Shown piece by piece: positions 25,236 to 34,490 of a DNA stretch of 64,000 bases. The notes under the pieces are model-generated. The model had not been told where the DNA came from. It did no database searches and was given only the letters and a program-made list of their open reading frames with translations. The DNA comes from Pseudomonas sp. Ant30-3 (GTDB lineage Bacteria; Pseudomonadota; Gammaproteobacteria; Pseudomonadales; Pseudomonadaceae): positions 1-64,000 of the forward strand of contig NZ_JMCL01000109.1 in the NCBI RefSeq assembly GCF_000690905.1. The letters are read 5' to 3'. Both the position numbers and the translations under genes were made by a program. Position 1 is the stretch's first letter. Each line of letters starts with the position of its first letter.

Positions 25236-26579
25236 ATGACCAGCAAAACACCCACCGAGGTCACCCGCAAAAGCTATGCCTACGAATGGTACATCGTCGC
25301 CATTTGCATGCTCGCGTACATTTTTTCGTTTATCGACCGGCAGATCCTGGCGTTGATGATCGAGCCGATCAAACACGATCTGCAGCTCACCGACACCCAG
25401 TTCAGCTTGCTGCACGGGCTGGCTTTTTCTCTGTTCTATGCCTTTATGGGCATGCCGATCGCGCTACTGGCGGACAAGTTCTCCCGCCCGAAAATCATCG
25501 CCATCGGCGTCGCGTTCTGGAGCCTGGCGACCGCCCTGTGCGGGCTGAGCAAAAATTTCCTGCAGATGTTCATGGCCCGCATCGGCGTAGGGATTGGTGA
25601 AGCGGCACTGTCGCCAGCCACCTACTCGATGCTCAGCGACATGTTCCCCCGGGAGAAGCTCGGGCGCGCCGTGGCGATCTACTCCATCGGCTCGTTCATC
25701 GGTGGCGGCGTGGCGTTTCTGATCGGCGGATATGTGATCGATCTGCTGAAGAATCTCGACAGCGTCGCCGTACCGCTGCTGGGCGAAATGCGCCCGTGGC
25801 AGGTGACGTTTTTCCTGGTCGGCTTGCCGGGCGTGCTGGTTGCCCTGTTGATTGCGCTGACGGTTCGCGACCCGGCGCGCAAGGGCCTGAAACTGGACGC
25901 CGAGGGCAAGGTCCATGCGCCCAGCATGAAACAGGCGTTCGCCTTTCTGGCGTTACACCGCAAGACTTTCTCCTGCCACTACCTGGGTTTTTCGTTCTAC
26001 GCGATGACCCTGTTCTGCATGCTCAGCTGGACCCCGGCTTTCTACATGCGCAAATTCGGCCTGGCCCCGAGCGATACCGGCTACATGCTCGGGATCGTAG
26101 TGTTGCTGGCCAATACCAGTGGCGTGTTTTGCGGCGGCTGGTTGATCGACTGGCTGGCGAAGAGAGGTTACAGCGACGCGCCGATTCGCGCGGGCGTGAT
26201 AGGCGCGATCGGCATGGCGGTGCCCGCCGTCGCGTTCACCCAGGTCAGCGAACTGTGGATGTCTGTAGCGCTGCTGGCGCCGGCCATGTTCTTCGCCTCG
26301 TTTCCGATGCCGGCCTCCACTGCGGCCATGCAGATTTTGCCGCCGAACCAGATGCGGGCGCAGATCAGCGCGGTGTTCCTGTTGATTTCCAACCTGATCG
26401 GCCTCGGTCTCGGGACTACGGCGGTCGCGTTGATTACCGACAGGCTGTTCGAGAATCCGGCGATGGTCGGCTCGTCGATTTCCCTGCTCAACGCCTTTGC
26501 GGTTGCGCTTACCCTGGCGTTGTTGATCAAGGGTTGCCGACACTTTCGTGAGAGTCTGAAGCGCGAAGGTCTCGCCTGA
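25236..26579 (+). CDS. MFS transporter
   Basis: 447 aa with 12 predicted membrane helices of the major facilitator superfamily. FSFIDRQILALMIEPIKHDL (about residues 29-48) and MGMPIALLADKFSRPKII (motif A, about 69-86) put it with Spinster-like and aromatic-acid-type carriers. MARIGVGIGEAALSPATYSM marks helix 5. A start at 25236 follows AAGGGGCCAACAGC. It lies 97 bp before the MarR gene and may import or export IAA or a related acid, a guess from context. Confidence 0.88.
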   Translation: MTSKTPTEVTRKSYAYEWYIVAICMLAYIFSFIDRQILALMIEPIKHDLQLTDTQFSLLHGLAFSLFYAFMGMPIALLADKFSRPKIIAIGVAFWSLATALCGLSKNFLQMFMARIGVGIGEAALSPATYSMLSDMFPREKLGRAVAIYSIGSFIGGGVAFLIGGYVIDLLKNLDSVAVPLLGEMRPWQVTFFLVGLPGVLVALLIALTVRDPARKGLKLDAEGKVHAPSMKQAFAFLALHRKTFSCHYLGFSFYAMTLFCMLSWTPAFYMRKFGLAPSDTGYMLGIVVLLANTSGVFCGGWLIDWLAKRGYSDAPIRAGVIGAIGMAVPAVAFTQVSELWMSVALLAPAMFFASFPMPASTAAMQILPPNQMRAQISAVFLLISNLIGLGLGTTAVALITDRLFENPAMVGSSISLLNAFAVALTLALLIKGCRHFRESLKREGLA

Positions 26580-26676
26580 GGCGTGCTGTGGCGTGCCCGC
26601 TGGTTTTTTGCAGCGGGCGGCGCGACAATGGCGCCCGCTATCAAACCCAGCTCACGAGAAAGACTACGCCACCTTT

Positions 26677-27153
26677 ATGACCACCCCGAAAAAGCGCCTG
26701 AGCCGATACAACCCCGCCAGCGAAGACTTCAAGAAGGAGGAGTTTCCCTTCTACTGGCTGGCGCGCCTGCACGGCCGTTACTCCATGGCGATGGAGAAAG
26801 CGCTGAAAAAAATCGATATGGACATACCGCGCTGGCGGATTCTGTTCATCCTCAAGGAAAATGGCGAGTCGAGCATTTCGGAAATCTCAATCCATGCCAT
26901 CGCCAAGCTCTCGACCATCACCAAAATTGTCTATCGCATGAAAGCTGACGGCCTGGTAGAGACCAACACCAGCGCCAGCGACGGGCGCGTGACGCAAGTC
27001 TCACTCACCGAAGTCGGCCGCCACACCATCGAAGAAATCCAGCACGGCACCAGCGATATCTTCCGCACAAGTTTCAAAGGCCTGACCGAGGCCCAGATCA
27101 CCAAACTGAACGGCACCCTGGAAAAAATCTTCAATAACCTGCCGGAAGACTGA
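26677..27153 (+). CDS. iacR: MarR-family regulator (IacR-like)
   Basis: 158 aa. The winged-helix MarR core runs through YSMAMEKALKKIDMDIPRWR, then ISEISIHAIAKLSTITKIVY (recognition helix, about 68-87) and DGRVTQVSLTEVGR (wing). In known iac clusters a MarR repressor, IacR, controls the catabolic operon and is relieved by IAA. Its similarity and location within the cluster support the name, though it lies about 10 kb from iacH. ATG 26677 is preferred to codons upstream that lack a ribosome binding site. Confidence 0.75.
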   Translation: MTTPKKRLSRYNPASEDFKKEEFPFYWLARLHGRYSMAMEKALKKIDMDIPRWRILFILKENGESSISEISIHAIAKLSTITKIVYRMKADGLVETNTSASDGRVTQVSLTEVGRHTIEEIQHGTSDIFRTSFKGLTEAQITKLNGTLEKIFNNLPED

Positions 27154-27276
27154 TCCGGTGGGACCAACGCTGTGGGCACCAGCGAAAGTCTACTTCTCCT
27201 GAATCGCAGCCTCATGCTGTGACCTGAAAATGACGGGAGATGAGGGCAGGACTTTCGCCTTCTGGCGACAGGCGTC

Positions 27277-27338
27277 GCTAAGCCGAAAACAAAAAAACCC
27301 GGCGCTGTGGCCGGGTTTTATAAAGTTATATGCATTCG
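27277..27338. repeat. Terminator-containing direct repeat, copy 1
   Basis: 62 bp (GCTAAGCCGAAAAC... to ...TATGCATTCG) that returns with a few substitutions at 28822-28883, in the same orientation. Both copies contain an AACCCGGC/GCCGGGTT hairpin. The pair brackets a 1.5-kb segment next to tRNA-Pro. Confidence 0.8.
27294..27319 (-). terminator. Rho-independent terminator, bidirectional
   Basis: AAAACCCGGC and GCCGGGTTTT pair around a 6-base loop. The minus strand continues with a T-run, serving the small gene at 27346-27561; the plus strand has a shorter T-run and could serve iacR. Confidence 0.85.
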
Positions 27339-27345
27339 CGGGTGC

Positions 27346-27561
27346 CTAGTTAGCCCCGCCGTTGTCACGGTTTGTCTGGGCATCCTGATCAGACCCTGGG
27401 TTCCCAGGCGGCGGATTCCAGTCTACCGGCCTTTCGCCCGTGCCCTGCTTAGGCTCGGACTCAGCCTGATCAAGACCGGAATCATGACCTTCGCCCGTGT
27501 CGGGTGTTTGCTCTTCTGGGCCCGGATATGGAGCTTCAGGACCGTTGTTATCGTCAATCAT
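27346..27561 (-). CDS. Small acidic, proline-rich hypothetical protein
   Basis: 71 aa, low complexity: many Pro, Gly, Asp, Glu, Gln and Asn, no hydrophobic core, so probably disordered. It starts MIDDNNGPEAPYPGPEEQTP. ATG 27561 has a good ribosome binding site (AGGAGA, 5 bases away), and a terminator follows the stop, which argues for a real gene. I know no function. It lies inside the repeat-bounded segment next to tRNA-Pro. Confidence 0.65.
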   Translation of the reverse strand: MIDDNNGPEAPYPGPEEQTPDTGEGHDSGLDQAESEPKQGTGERPVDWNPPPGNPGSDQDAQTNRDNGGAN

Positions 27562-28189
27562 AATTCTCTCCTGTCTGCAGCGCAGGGTCTGCGCATACAT
27601 TTGAGAGGAACTGGTTGGAGAGAGAGTGCGATTGGCTCGACGAGCGGACTGGAATCAGAAGGCTGATTAAAATCCGACGTCCTCTCACACCACGTACCTA
27701 CGCTTGCGTATACAGCGGTTCAGGTTAAATGGATAAGCCGGTTTACGCCTGGACTCTCAGCGCACTGATGATAAAAGCATGCAGGCTATTCACCGCTTTA
27801 GAGCCGCAAGAGGCCCGGCTACGCAGGATTGACACCTCCAAAGGTTCAATACTCCCCAGGCCGTGCTCGCTACCCAGCACCTGGAGCGATGCAGATGCAG
27901 ATACGGTGCACTGAGTGATCGCAGCAATCTCCAGCCCACCCTCCACTGCCGCCACCTGACCTGCCAGGCTTTAGCTGAAGTAGACCACCTTGAATTGGCG
28001 TCCGCGTTGAGTAAGCGAATTCACCGCATAGAGCCGAGCCAGTCTCGCGCTCCCCCGTAAGCATGGTTTGGGCAGGACAGGTGATCTTTCTTCAAGCGTT
28101 ATTGACCAGTGATCGCTCGCAAGAATGACATATTGCCAAGCTCACATGACGACGCCATAGTATCACTTTGATATTACGGAGTTTGTATC
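27562..28189. other. Gap without recognised gene
   Basis: 628 bp between two orphan genes. Open frames of 60-70 codons exist on both strands but none has a family likeness together with a good ribosome binding site. It may hold the promoters of both neighbours. Confidence 0.6.
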
Positions 28190-28780
28190 ATGCCTTGGCA
28201 ACGCTCAGATAAAAAGCGCTACTCCGGGAAGATCGAGAGCATCTTCGTCTCAATCACCGAAGCGTGGGATGTCGAACACTTTATTGATGAATATCTTGAA
28301 CTGCGTGGATTCCAGGTCAACGACATGAACAGGGACCGCATCGCGCTACGGTTGGAAGCGGTTCCAGGTCAGCGGCCCTATCGCGCAGTCCAGTTGGTAG
28401 CGTGGCTAGACGAGAATTATACAGCTAGCGCCCGAGCATCGACTAAGCGTTACGAAGCTGATGCTAGAACGTCTCTTCAACAGCCGGCCAGTACAACTAC
28501 CACGGCAGTTTCAGACCGCTCTCTAGATCAGCCGCGTAGCGTAGCTGACTTCGATACAAGCTCCGCAGGTGACAAGCTTAACCATATGGAACAACCGAGT
28601 ACCAGGCTCCCCGCTCCCCTCTACCAAGTGCAAGTGGCTGTGCCTAAGCTGAGGTCGGCTGGGTCCAGCGTTACTCCAGAAGTATACAAGCCGTTTGGAG
28701 ACGGCCAGCGGGGAACGGGTACGAATGAGTCCCCGCAATTTGTGCATAGCCGAGGCAAGAGTCATGGGGACGCTGTGTAA
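28190..28780 (+). CDS. Hypothetical protein
   Basis: 196 aa, no recognised domain. The first 75 residues look folded (SITEAWDVEHFIDEYLELRG, then LRLEAVPGQRPYRAVQLVAW). The rest is low-complexity, rich in Ser, Thr and Pro. A ribosome binding site, ACGGAG, lies 8 bases before the ATG. A terminator follows at 28840. It is bracketed by the 62-bp direct repeats, so it is probably an acquired gene. Confidence 0.6.
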   Translation: MPWQRSDKKRYSGKIESIFVSITEAWDVEHFIDEYLELRGFQVNDMNRDRIALRLEAVPGQRPYRAVQLVAWLDENYTASARASTKRYEADARTSLQQPASTTTTAVSDRSLDQPRSVADFDTSSAGDKLNHMEQPSTRLPAPLYQVQVAVPKLRSAGSSVTPEVYKPFGDGQRGTGTNESPQFVHSRGKSHGDAV

Positions 28781-28821
28781 TACAGCTCCGACAGCACTCC
28801 AAGCTTTGAGTAATGCGTGTG

Positions 28822-28883
28822 GCTGAGCCGAAAACGAAAGAACCCGGCACAGTGGCCGGGTTCTGTTAAGCCATATGCGTTCG
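28822..28883. repeat. Terminator-containing direct repeat, copy 2
   Basis: Second copy of the 62-bp repeat at 27277-27338, with scattered substitutions, 70 bp from the 3' end of tRNA-Pro. Confidence 0.8.
28840..28863 (+). terminator. Rho-independent terminator
   Basis: GAACCCGGC pairs with GCCGGGTTC around a 6-base loop, followed by TGTT. It lies 60 bp after the hypothetical gene at 28190. Confidence 0.7.
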
Positions 28884-28910
28884 AGAAGTCACGCAAATGT
28901 CACGCACATG

Positions 28911-28940
28911 AAAAAGGCCAATGCGCGAACATTGGCCTAA
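28911..28940 (-). terminator. Terminator of tRNA-Pro
   Basis: On the minus strand AGGCCAATG and CATTGGCCT form a stem around TTCGCG, followed by TTTTT, 15 bp after the tRNA 3' end. Confidence 0.85.
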
Positions 28941-28954
28941 GTCATTGAAAAATA

Positions 28955-29031
28955 TGGTCGGGACGGAGTGATTCGAACACTCGACCCCTAGCACCCCATG
29001 CTAGTGCGCTACCGGACTGCGCTACGCCCCG
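28955..29031 (-). tRNA. tRNA-Pro (GGG)
   Basis: 77 nt including an encoded CCA end. The acceptor stem is CGGGGCG/CGTCCCG, the anticodon loop is ATGGGGT within a CTAGC/GCTAG stem, giving anticodon GGG, and the T-loop is TTCGAAT. It lies downstream of the merR-type gene on the same strand. tRNA genes are frequent integration sites, and the repeats at 27277 and 28822 lie just past its 3' end. Confidence 0.97.
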
Positions 29032-29120
29032 ACTAGGCGTGAAACTCGTTCTTCACCTCGAAGAACGCTCAAGAATATATCGCAAGCTTTTGAAAACTGG
29101 AAGTATTTAAAAGCAGGATT

Positions 29121-29477
29121 TTATTTCTTGAGTACAACCAGCACATCTTCCAATTCGGCAATCATCTGCCGGATCATCTGCTTGTACTGGGTGGTGTCAT
29201 CTTTGGCTTCATCGCCGGACAAGCGCAAGCGCGCGCCGCCGATGGTGAACCCCTGATCGTAAAGAAGCGCGCGGATCTGACGGATCATCAGCACATCCTG
29301 GCGCTGATAATACCGGCGATTTCCGCGGCGTTTGACGGGGTTGAGTTGAGGAAACTCCTGCTCCCAATAGCGCAGCACGTGCGGTTTTACGGCACATAGC
29401 TCGCTGACTTCACCGATGGTGAAGTAGCGTTTGCCTGGGATGACGGGTAGCTCGTCGTTATGACTTGGTTCCAGCAT
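29121..29477 (-). CDS. MerR-family transcriptional regulator
   Basis: 118 aa. A MerR helix-turn-helix at the N-terminus ([20 protein letters not shown], about residues 16-35) is followed by [20 protein letters not shown] and a dimerisation coiled coil at the C-terminus. There are no Cys clusters for metal binding. It is the small MerR gene that always follows ihfA in Pseudomonas and related genomes; its role is not established. ATG 29477 overlaps the ihfA stop by 20 bp and has GAGG before it. Confidence 0.9.
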   Translation of the reverse strand: MLEPSHNDELPVIPGKRYFTIGEVSELCAVKPHVLRYWEQEFPQLNPVKRRGNRRYYQRQDVLMIRQIRALLYDQGFTIGGARLRLSGDEAKDDTTQYKQMIRQMIAELEDVLVVLKK

Positions 29478-29760
29478 AAGCCTCAACTCGGGCCTTCAAC
29501 TTCTGCCCTGGACGAAAGGTGACCACACGGCGAGCCGTGATCGGGATTTCTTCCCCCGTTTTCGGATTGCGGCCAGGCCGCTGGCGTTTGTCCCGAAGGT
29601 CGAAATTGCCGAAACCGGACAATTTGACTTGTTCGTTGTCTTCAAGAGCGTGCCTGATTTCCTCAAAAAACAGTTCGACCAATTCCTTGGCTTCCCGTTT
29701 ATTCAGGCCCAGCTCTTCATACAGACGTTCCGCCATCTCAGCTTTCGTCAGAGCCCCCAT
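29458..29760 (-). CDS. ihfA: Integration host factor alpha subunit
   Basis: 100 aa HU/IHF-fold DNA-bending protein. [20 protein letters not shown] and [20 protein letters not shown] (about residues 46-85) form the beta arms with the minor-groove Pro. The alpha subunit is indicated by its position 3 bp after pheT, as in gamma-proteobacteria. IHF is a heterodimer with IhfB and acts in sigma-54 promoters, recombination and phage integration. Confidence 0.97.
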   Translation of the reverse strand: MGALTKAEMAERLYEELGLNKREAKELVELFFEEIRHALEDNEQVKLSGFGNFDLRDKRQRPGRNPKTGEEIPITARRVVTFRPGQKLKARVEAYAGTKS

Positions 29761-29763
29761 ACG

Positions 29764-32145
29764 TCACTTCCTTAACGTGGCGTTCAACCTTTGTTCGAGC
29801 GAGGTGAGGATGTTTTGCGTTGTGGTATTCACCTCATCGTCATTAAGAGTGCGCGATGGATGCTGCCAGGTCAAGCCGACGGCGAGGCTTTTTCTATCAG
29901 GATCAATGCCTTTACCCTGATATACGTCAAATAGCCTGAGGTCTGTCAGCCATTCGCCTGCATTTTCACGGATTACGTCCAGCACGGCACTGGCCGCAAC
30001 GTCCGTAGCCGCAATCAGCGCCAGGTCACGTCGCACTTCAGGAAAGCGCGATAACTCCTGGAATTCAGGCATTTTACCCAGTGCCACTTCCGCCAGAACC
30101 AGCTCGAACACGAAGACCGGACGATCGAGACCGAGGGTTTTCGATAATTCAGGATGGATCGCGCCAACGAAACCAACCAGACGCCCTTCGCGTTCAATGC
30201 GCGCGGTTTGCCCCGGGTGCAGCGCGGGGTGTTTGCCCGGGACGAATTTGAACGAATCCAGCGCACCGGTAAAGCCCAGCACGGCTTCCACATCGGCTTT
30301 GACGTCGAAGAAATCGACGACATCGCGACCCTGCGCCCAGCCTTCCGGCAGACGGCTGCCGCAAACGACGCCGGCAATCATCGGCTCTTGCTTCAGATCG
30401 TCGAGCTGACCGACAAATCGCAAGCCGCTTTCGAACAAGCGAACGCGATCCTGTTGACGGTTCAGGTTGTGCTGCAACGACTTGACCAGACCCGGCCATA
30501 GCGAAGAACGCATTGCCGCCATGTCGTTCGAGATCGGGTTAGCCAACAGCAGCGGCTCGACACCCGGATTAAACAACTCGAATTGTTTCGGATCGATGAA
30601 GCTGTAAGTAATCGCTTCCTGATAACCACGCGCTACCAGCAGACGACGCAGTTCAGGCAAATCGCTGCGTGCTTCGGCCTTGGCTTGCGGTGCCAGACGC
30701 GCTTGCGGGTAACGGACCGGCAAACGGTTGTAACCGTAAAGACGGGCCAGCTCTTCAATCAGGTCCACTTCCAGGCTGATGTCGAAGCGGTGGCTTGGCA
30801 CTTCAACGCGCCACTGCCCTGCCCCGTCAGCGGAAACGCTCAGACCCAAAGCATTGAGAAAACGCTCGACTTCGGCCGGGTCCATTTCCATGCCGAGCAT
30901 CTGGGTGATGCGTTGGGCGCGCAAGGTAACCGGGGCAATCTTCGGCAGGTATTCTTCGTTGACGGTTTCGATGATCGGGCCAGCTTCACCGCCAGTGATT
31001 TCCAGCAGCAGGCCAGTGGCGCGCTCCATGGCTTCACGGGCCAGTTGCCAGTCCACGCCGCGCTCATAGCGGTGCGAAGCATCGGTGTGCAGACCGTAGG
31101 AACGGGCCTTGCCAGCGACGGCGATCTGGTCGAAGAACGCACTCTCGAGGAACACGTCGCGCGTGGTCGCAGTATTGACGCCGCTGTGCTCGCCACCCAT
31201 GACGCCGGCAATGGCGAGAGCGCGGGTGTGGTCCGCAATCACCAGCGTATCGCTGCGCAGCGTGACTTCCTGACCGTCGAGCAGTACCAGCTTCTCACCT
31301 TCTTCGGCCATGCGCACACGGATGCCACCGTTGATCTCGGCGAGATCGAAGGCGTGCAGCGGTTGACCCAGCTCCAGCATCACGTAGTTGGTGATGTCGA
31401 CGGCGGCGTCGATGCTACGTACGTCTGCGCGACGCAGACGCTCGACCATCCACAGCGGCGTGGGCTTGGACAGATCGACGTTACGAATCACACGACCCAG
31501 ATAACGCGGGCATGCAGCGGGTGCGAGGACTTCAACCGAACGCACTTCATCGTGCACGGCAGGAACGCTGGCCACGACCGGCCGGGTAACTTCGGAGGAA
31601 TACAACGCGCCGACTTCACGGGCCAGACCTGCCAAAGACAAGCAGTCGCCACGGTTCGGCGTGAGGTCGACTTCGATGCTGGCATCGTCGAGCCCCAGGT
31701 ACTCACGAATGTCCTTGCCAACCGGCGCATCGACCGGCAGCTCCATCAGGCCATCGTTGCCTTCGCCCACCTGCAACTCGGCTTGCGAGCACAGCATGCC
31801 GTTGGATTCAACACCACGCAGCTTGGCTTTCTTGATTTTGAAATCGCCCGGCAATTCGGCGCCGATCATAGCGAACGGGATTTTCAGGCCCGGGCGCACA
31901 TTCGGCGCTCCGCACACAACCTGAAAAGTCTCGGAGCCATTGCTGACCTGGCAAACGCGCAGCTTGTCGGCGTCCGGGTGCTGCTCGGTGCTCAGCACCT
32001 CGCCCACTATCACGCCATTAAATTCACCGGCGGCCGGCGTAACGCTATCGACCTCAAGACCGGCCATCGACAGACGAGCAACCAGCTCGTCGCGACTTAC
32101 CTGCGGGCTTACCCAGCCACGCAGCCATTGTTCACTGAATTTCAT
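29764..32145 (-). CDS. pheT: Phenylalanyl-tRNA synthetase beta subunit
   Basis: 793 aa, the normal length. Domains in order: N-terminal EMAP-like tRNA-binding domain (GVIVGEVLSTEQHPDADKLR, about 44-63); B3/B4 editing domain with YLGRVIRNVDLSKP; B5 domain; catalytic-like core; and C-terminal anticodon-binding ferredoxin-fold domain (RFPEVRRDLALIAATDVA, about 705-722). It forms an alpha2beta2 enzyme with PheS. It lies 26 bp after pheS and 3 bp before ihfA. Confidence 0.98.
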   Translation of the reverse strand: MKFSEQWLRGWVSPQVSRDELVARLSMAGLEVDSVTPAAGEFNGVIVGEVLSTEQHPDADKLRVCQVSNGSETFQVVCGAPNVRPGLKIPFAMIGAELPGDFKIKKAKLRGVESNGMLCSQAELQVGEGNDGLMELPVDAPVGKDIREYLGLDDASIEVDLTPNRGDCLSLAGLAREVGALYSSEVTRPVVASVPAVHDEVRSVEVLAPAACPRYLGRVIRNVDLSKPTPLWMVERLRRADVRSIDAAVDITNYVMLELGQPLHAFDLAEINGGIRVRMAEEGEKLVLLDGQEVTLRSDTLVIADHTRALAIAGVMGGEHSGVNTATTRDVFLESAFFDQIAVAGKARSYGLHTDASHRYERGVDWQLAREAMERATGLLLEITGGEAGPIIETVNEEYLPKIAPVTLRAQRITQMLGMEMDPAEVERFLNALGLSVSADGAGQWRVEVPSHRFDISLEVDLIEELARLYGYNRLPVRYPQARLAPQAKAEARSDLPELRRLLVARGYQEAITYSFIDPKQFELFNPGVEPLLLANPISNDMAAMRSSLWPGLVKSLQHNLNRQQDRVRLFESGLRFVGQLDDLKQEPMIAGVVCGSRLPEGWAQGRDVVDFFDVKADVEAVLGFTGALDSFKFVPGKHPALHPGQTARIEREGRLVGFVGAIHPELSKTLGLDRPVFVFELVLAEVALGKMPEFQELSRFPEVRRDLALIAATDVAASAVLDVIRENAGEWLTDLRLFDVYQGKGIDPDRKSLAVGLTWQHPSRTLNDDEVNTTTQNILTSLEQRLNATLRK

Positions 32146-32171
32146 CCTGCTCTCCTAAGAATTCGTTACGA

Positions 32172-33242
<1,071 letters not shown>

Positions 33243-33297
33243 ATGACGTTTAACACCTGGCCCCACGGAGGTGAGGCCTGGTGATTGTCGGGGGTAC

Positions 33298-33654
33298 TTA
33301 AGCCAAGGTGGCTTTAGCTTTCTCGACAATCGCAGCAAACGCCGCTTTTTCGTTCACTGCCAGATCAGCCAGAACCTTACGGTCGATCTCGATGGACGCT
33401 TTTTTCAGGCCGGCGATGAAACGGCTGTAGGACAGACCGTTAATACGTGCACCAGCGTTGATACGAGCGATCCACAGAGCGCGGAACTGACGTTTTTTCT
33501 GACGACGGTCACGGTAGGCGTATTGGCCTGCCTTGATTACCGCTTGCTTGGCAACACGGAATACGCGCGAGCGAGCGCCGTAGTAGCCTTTAGCAAGTTT
33601 CAGAATTTTTTTGTGACGTTTACGGGCAATGACGCCACGCTTTACACGAGCCAT
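33298..33654 (-). CDS. rplT: 50S ribosomal protein L20
   Basis: 118 aa, very basic. Typical blocks are [20 protein letters not shown] at the N-terminus and [17 protein letters not shown] in the middle. It binds 23S rRNA early in assembly and in other bacteria represses its own operon. It follows rpmI by 29 bp. Confidence 0.98.
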   Translation of the reverse strand: MARVKRGVIARKRHKKILKLAKGYYGARSRVFRVAKQAVIKAGQYAYRDRRQKKRQFRALWIARINAGARINGLSYSRFIAGLKKASIEIDRKVLADLAVNEKAAFAAIVEKAKATLA

Positions 33655-33683
33655 GAGTTACTTCCTCTATTCTTAACCAAAAA

Positions 33684-33878
33684 TTAGCAAAGGCGCAGCA
33701 TACGCTTGACTTTTGCAACGTCGGACGGGTGCAGCAAGCTGCTACCGCGCAGCTGACGCTTACGCTTGGTCGACATTTTGGTCAGGATGTGGCTCTTGAA
33801 AGCGTGTTTATGCTTGATACCGTTAGCAGTTTTCAGAAACCGCTTAGCAGCACCACTTTTCGTTTTCATTTTTGGCAT
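33684..33878 (-). CDS. rpmI: 50S ribosomal protein L35
   Basis: 64 aa, basic, with the standard sequence pattern [19 protein letters not shown] and [16 protein letters not shown]. It lies in the infC-rpmI-rplT operon, 60 bp after infC. Confidence 0.98.
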   Translation of the reverse strand: MPKMKTKSGAAKRFLKTANGIKHKHAFKSHILTKMSTKRKRQLRGSSLLHPSDVAKVKRMLRLC

Positions 33879-33938
33879 GTTCGGATACTCCGCATTCAGT
33901 TGATAAACATAATCAGAAGGCCTGCCGTGCCCTGATGA

Positions 33939-34490
33939 TTATTTCTTCTTTTTCGGGGCGATGACCATGATCAGCTGGCGTCCTTCCATCTTAGGATGCT
34001 GTTCGACCGAACCGTACTCGAGCAAGTCACCTTCAACCCGCTTGAGGAGTTCCATCCCCAGCTCCTGGTGGGCCATCTCACGGCCGCGGAATCGCAAGGA
34101 TACCTTGGCCCTGTCCCCATCACTCAGGAAACGTACCAGGTTGCGCAGTTTTACCTGGTAATCCCCTTCCTCCGTCCCTGGACGAAACTTGATTTCTTTA
34201 ACCTGGATCTGCTTCTGGTTTTTCTTGGCCGCGGCAACCTGTTTCTTCTTCTCGAAGATCGATTTGCCGTAGTCCATCAGTTTGCAAACAGGGGGTACTG
34301 CATCGGCGGAAATTTCCACCAAATCCAGTTTGGCCTCTTCAGCCTTAAGAAGCGCGTCTTCAATTGACACAATCCCAAGCTGTTCACCTTCAGCTCCAAT
34401 TAACCGAACCTCGCGTGCCGAGATATTCTCGTTGATCGGGGCTTTCGGTGCAGCTCGTTTATCTTGTCTCATTTCACGCTTAATAGTAAT
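33939..34490 (-). CDS. infC: Translation initiation factor IF-3 (ATT start)
   Basis: 183 aa if read from ATT at 34488-34490. The first residues are then [20 protein letters not shown] after initiator Met, matching the usual IF-3 N-terminus, and GGAG lies just before. The first ATG is six codons further in, where no ribosome binding site exists. An AUU start is a known hallmark of infC: IF-3 itself discriminates against it and so limits its own synthesis. The ATT shares its first base with the last base of the thrS TAA stop. The linker [20 protein letters not shown] separates the N and C domains. Confidence 0.95.
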   Translation of the reverse strand: MTIKREMRQDKRAAPKAPINENISAREVRLIGAEGEQLGIVSIEDALLKAEEAKLDLVEISADAVPPVCKLMDYGKSIFEKKKQVAAAKKNQKQIQVKEIKFRPGTEEGDYQVKLRNLVRFLSDGDRAKVSLRFRGREMAHQELGMELLKRVEGDLLEYGSVEQHPKMEGRQLIMVIAPKKKK

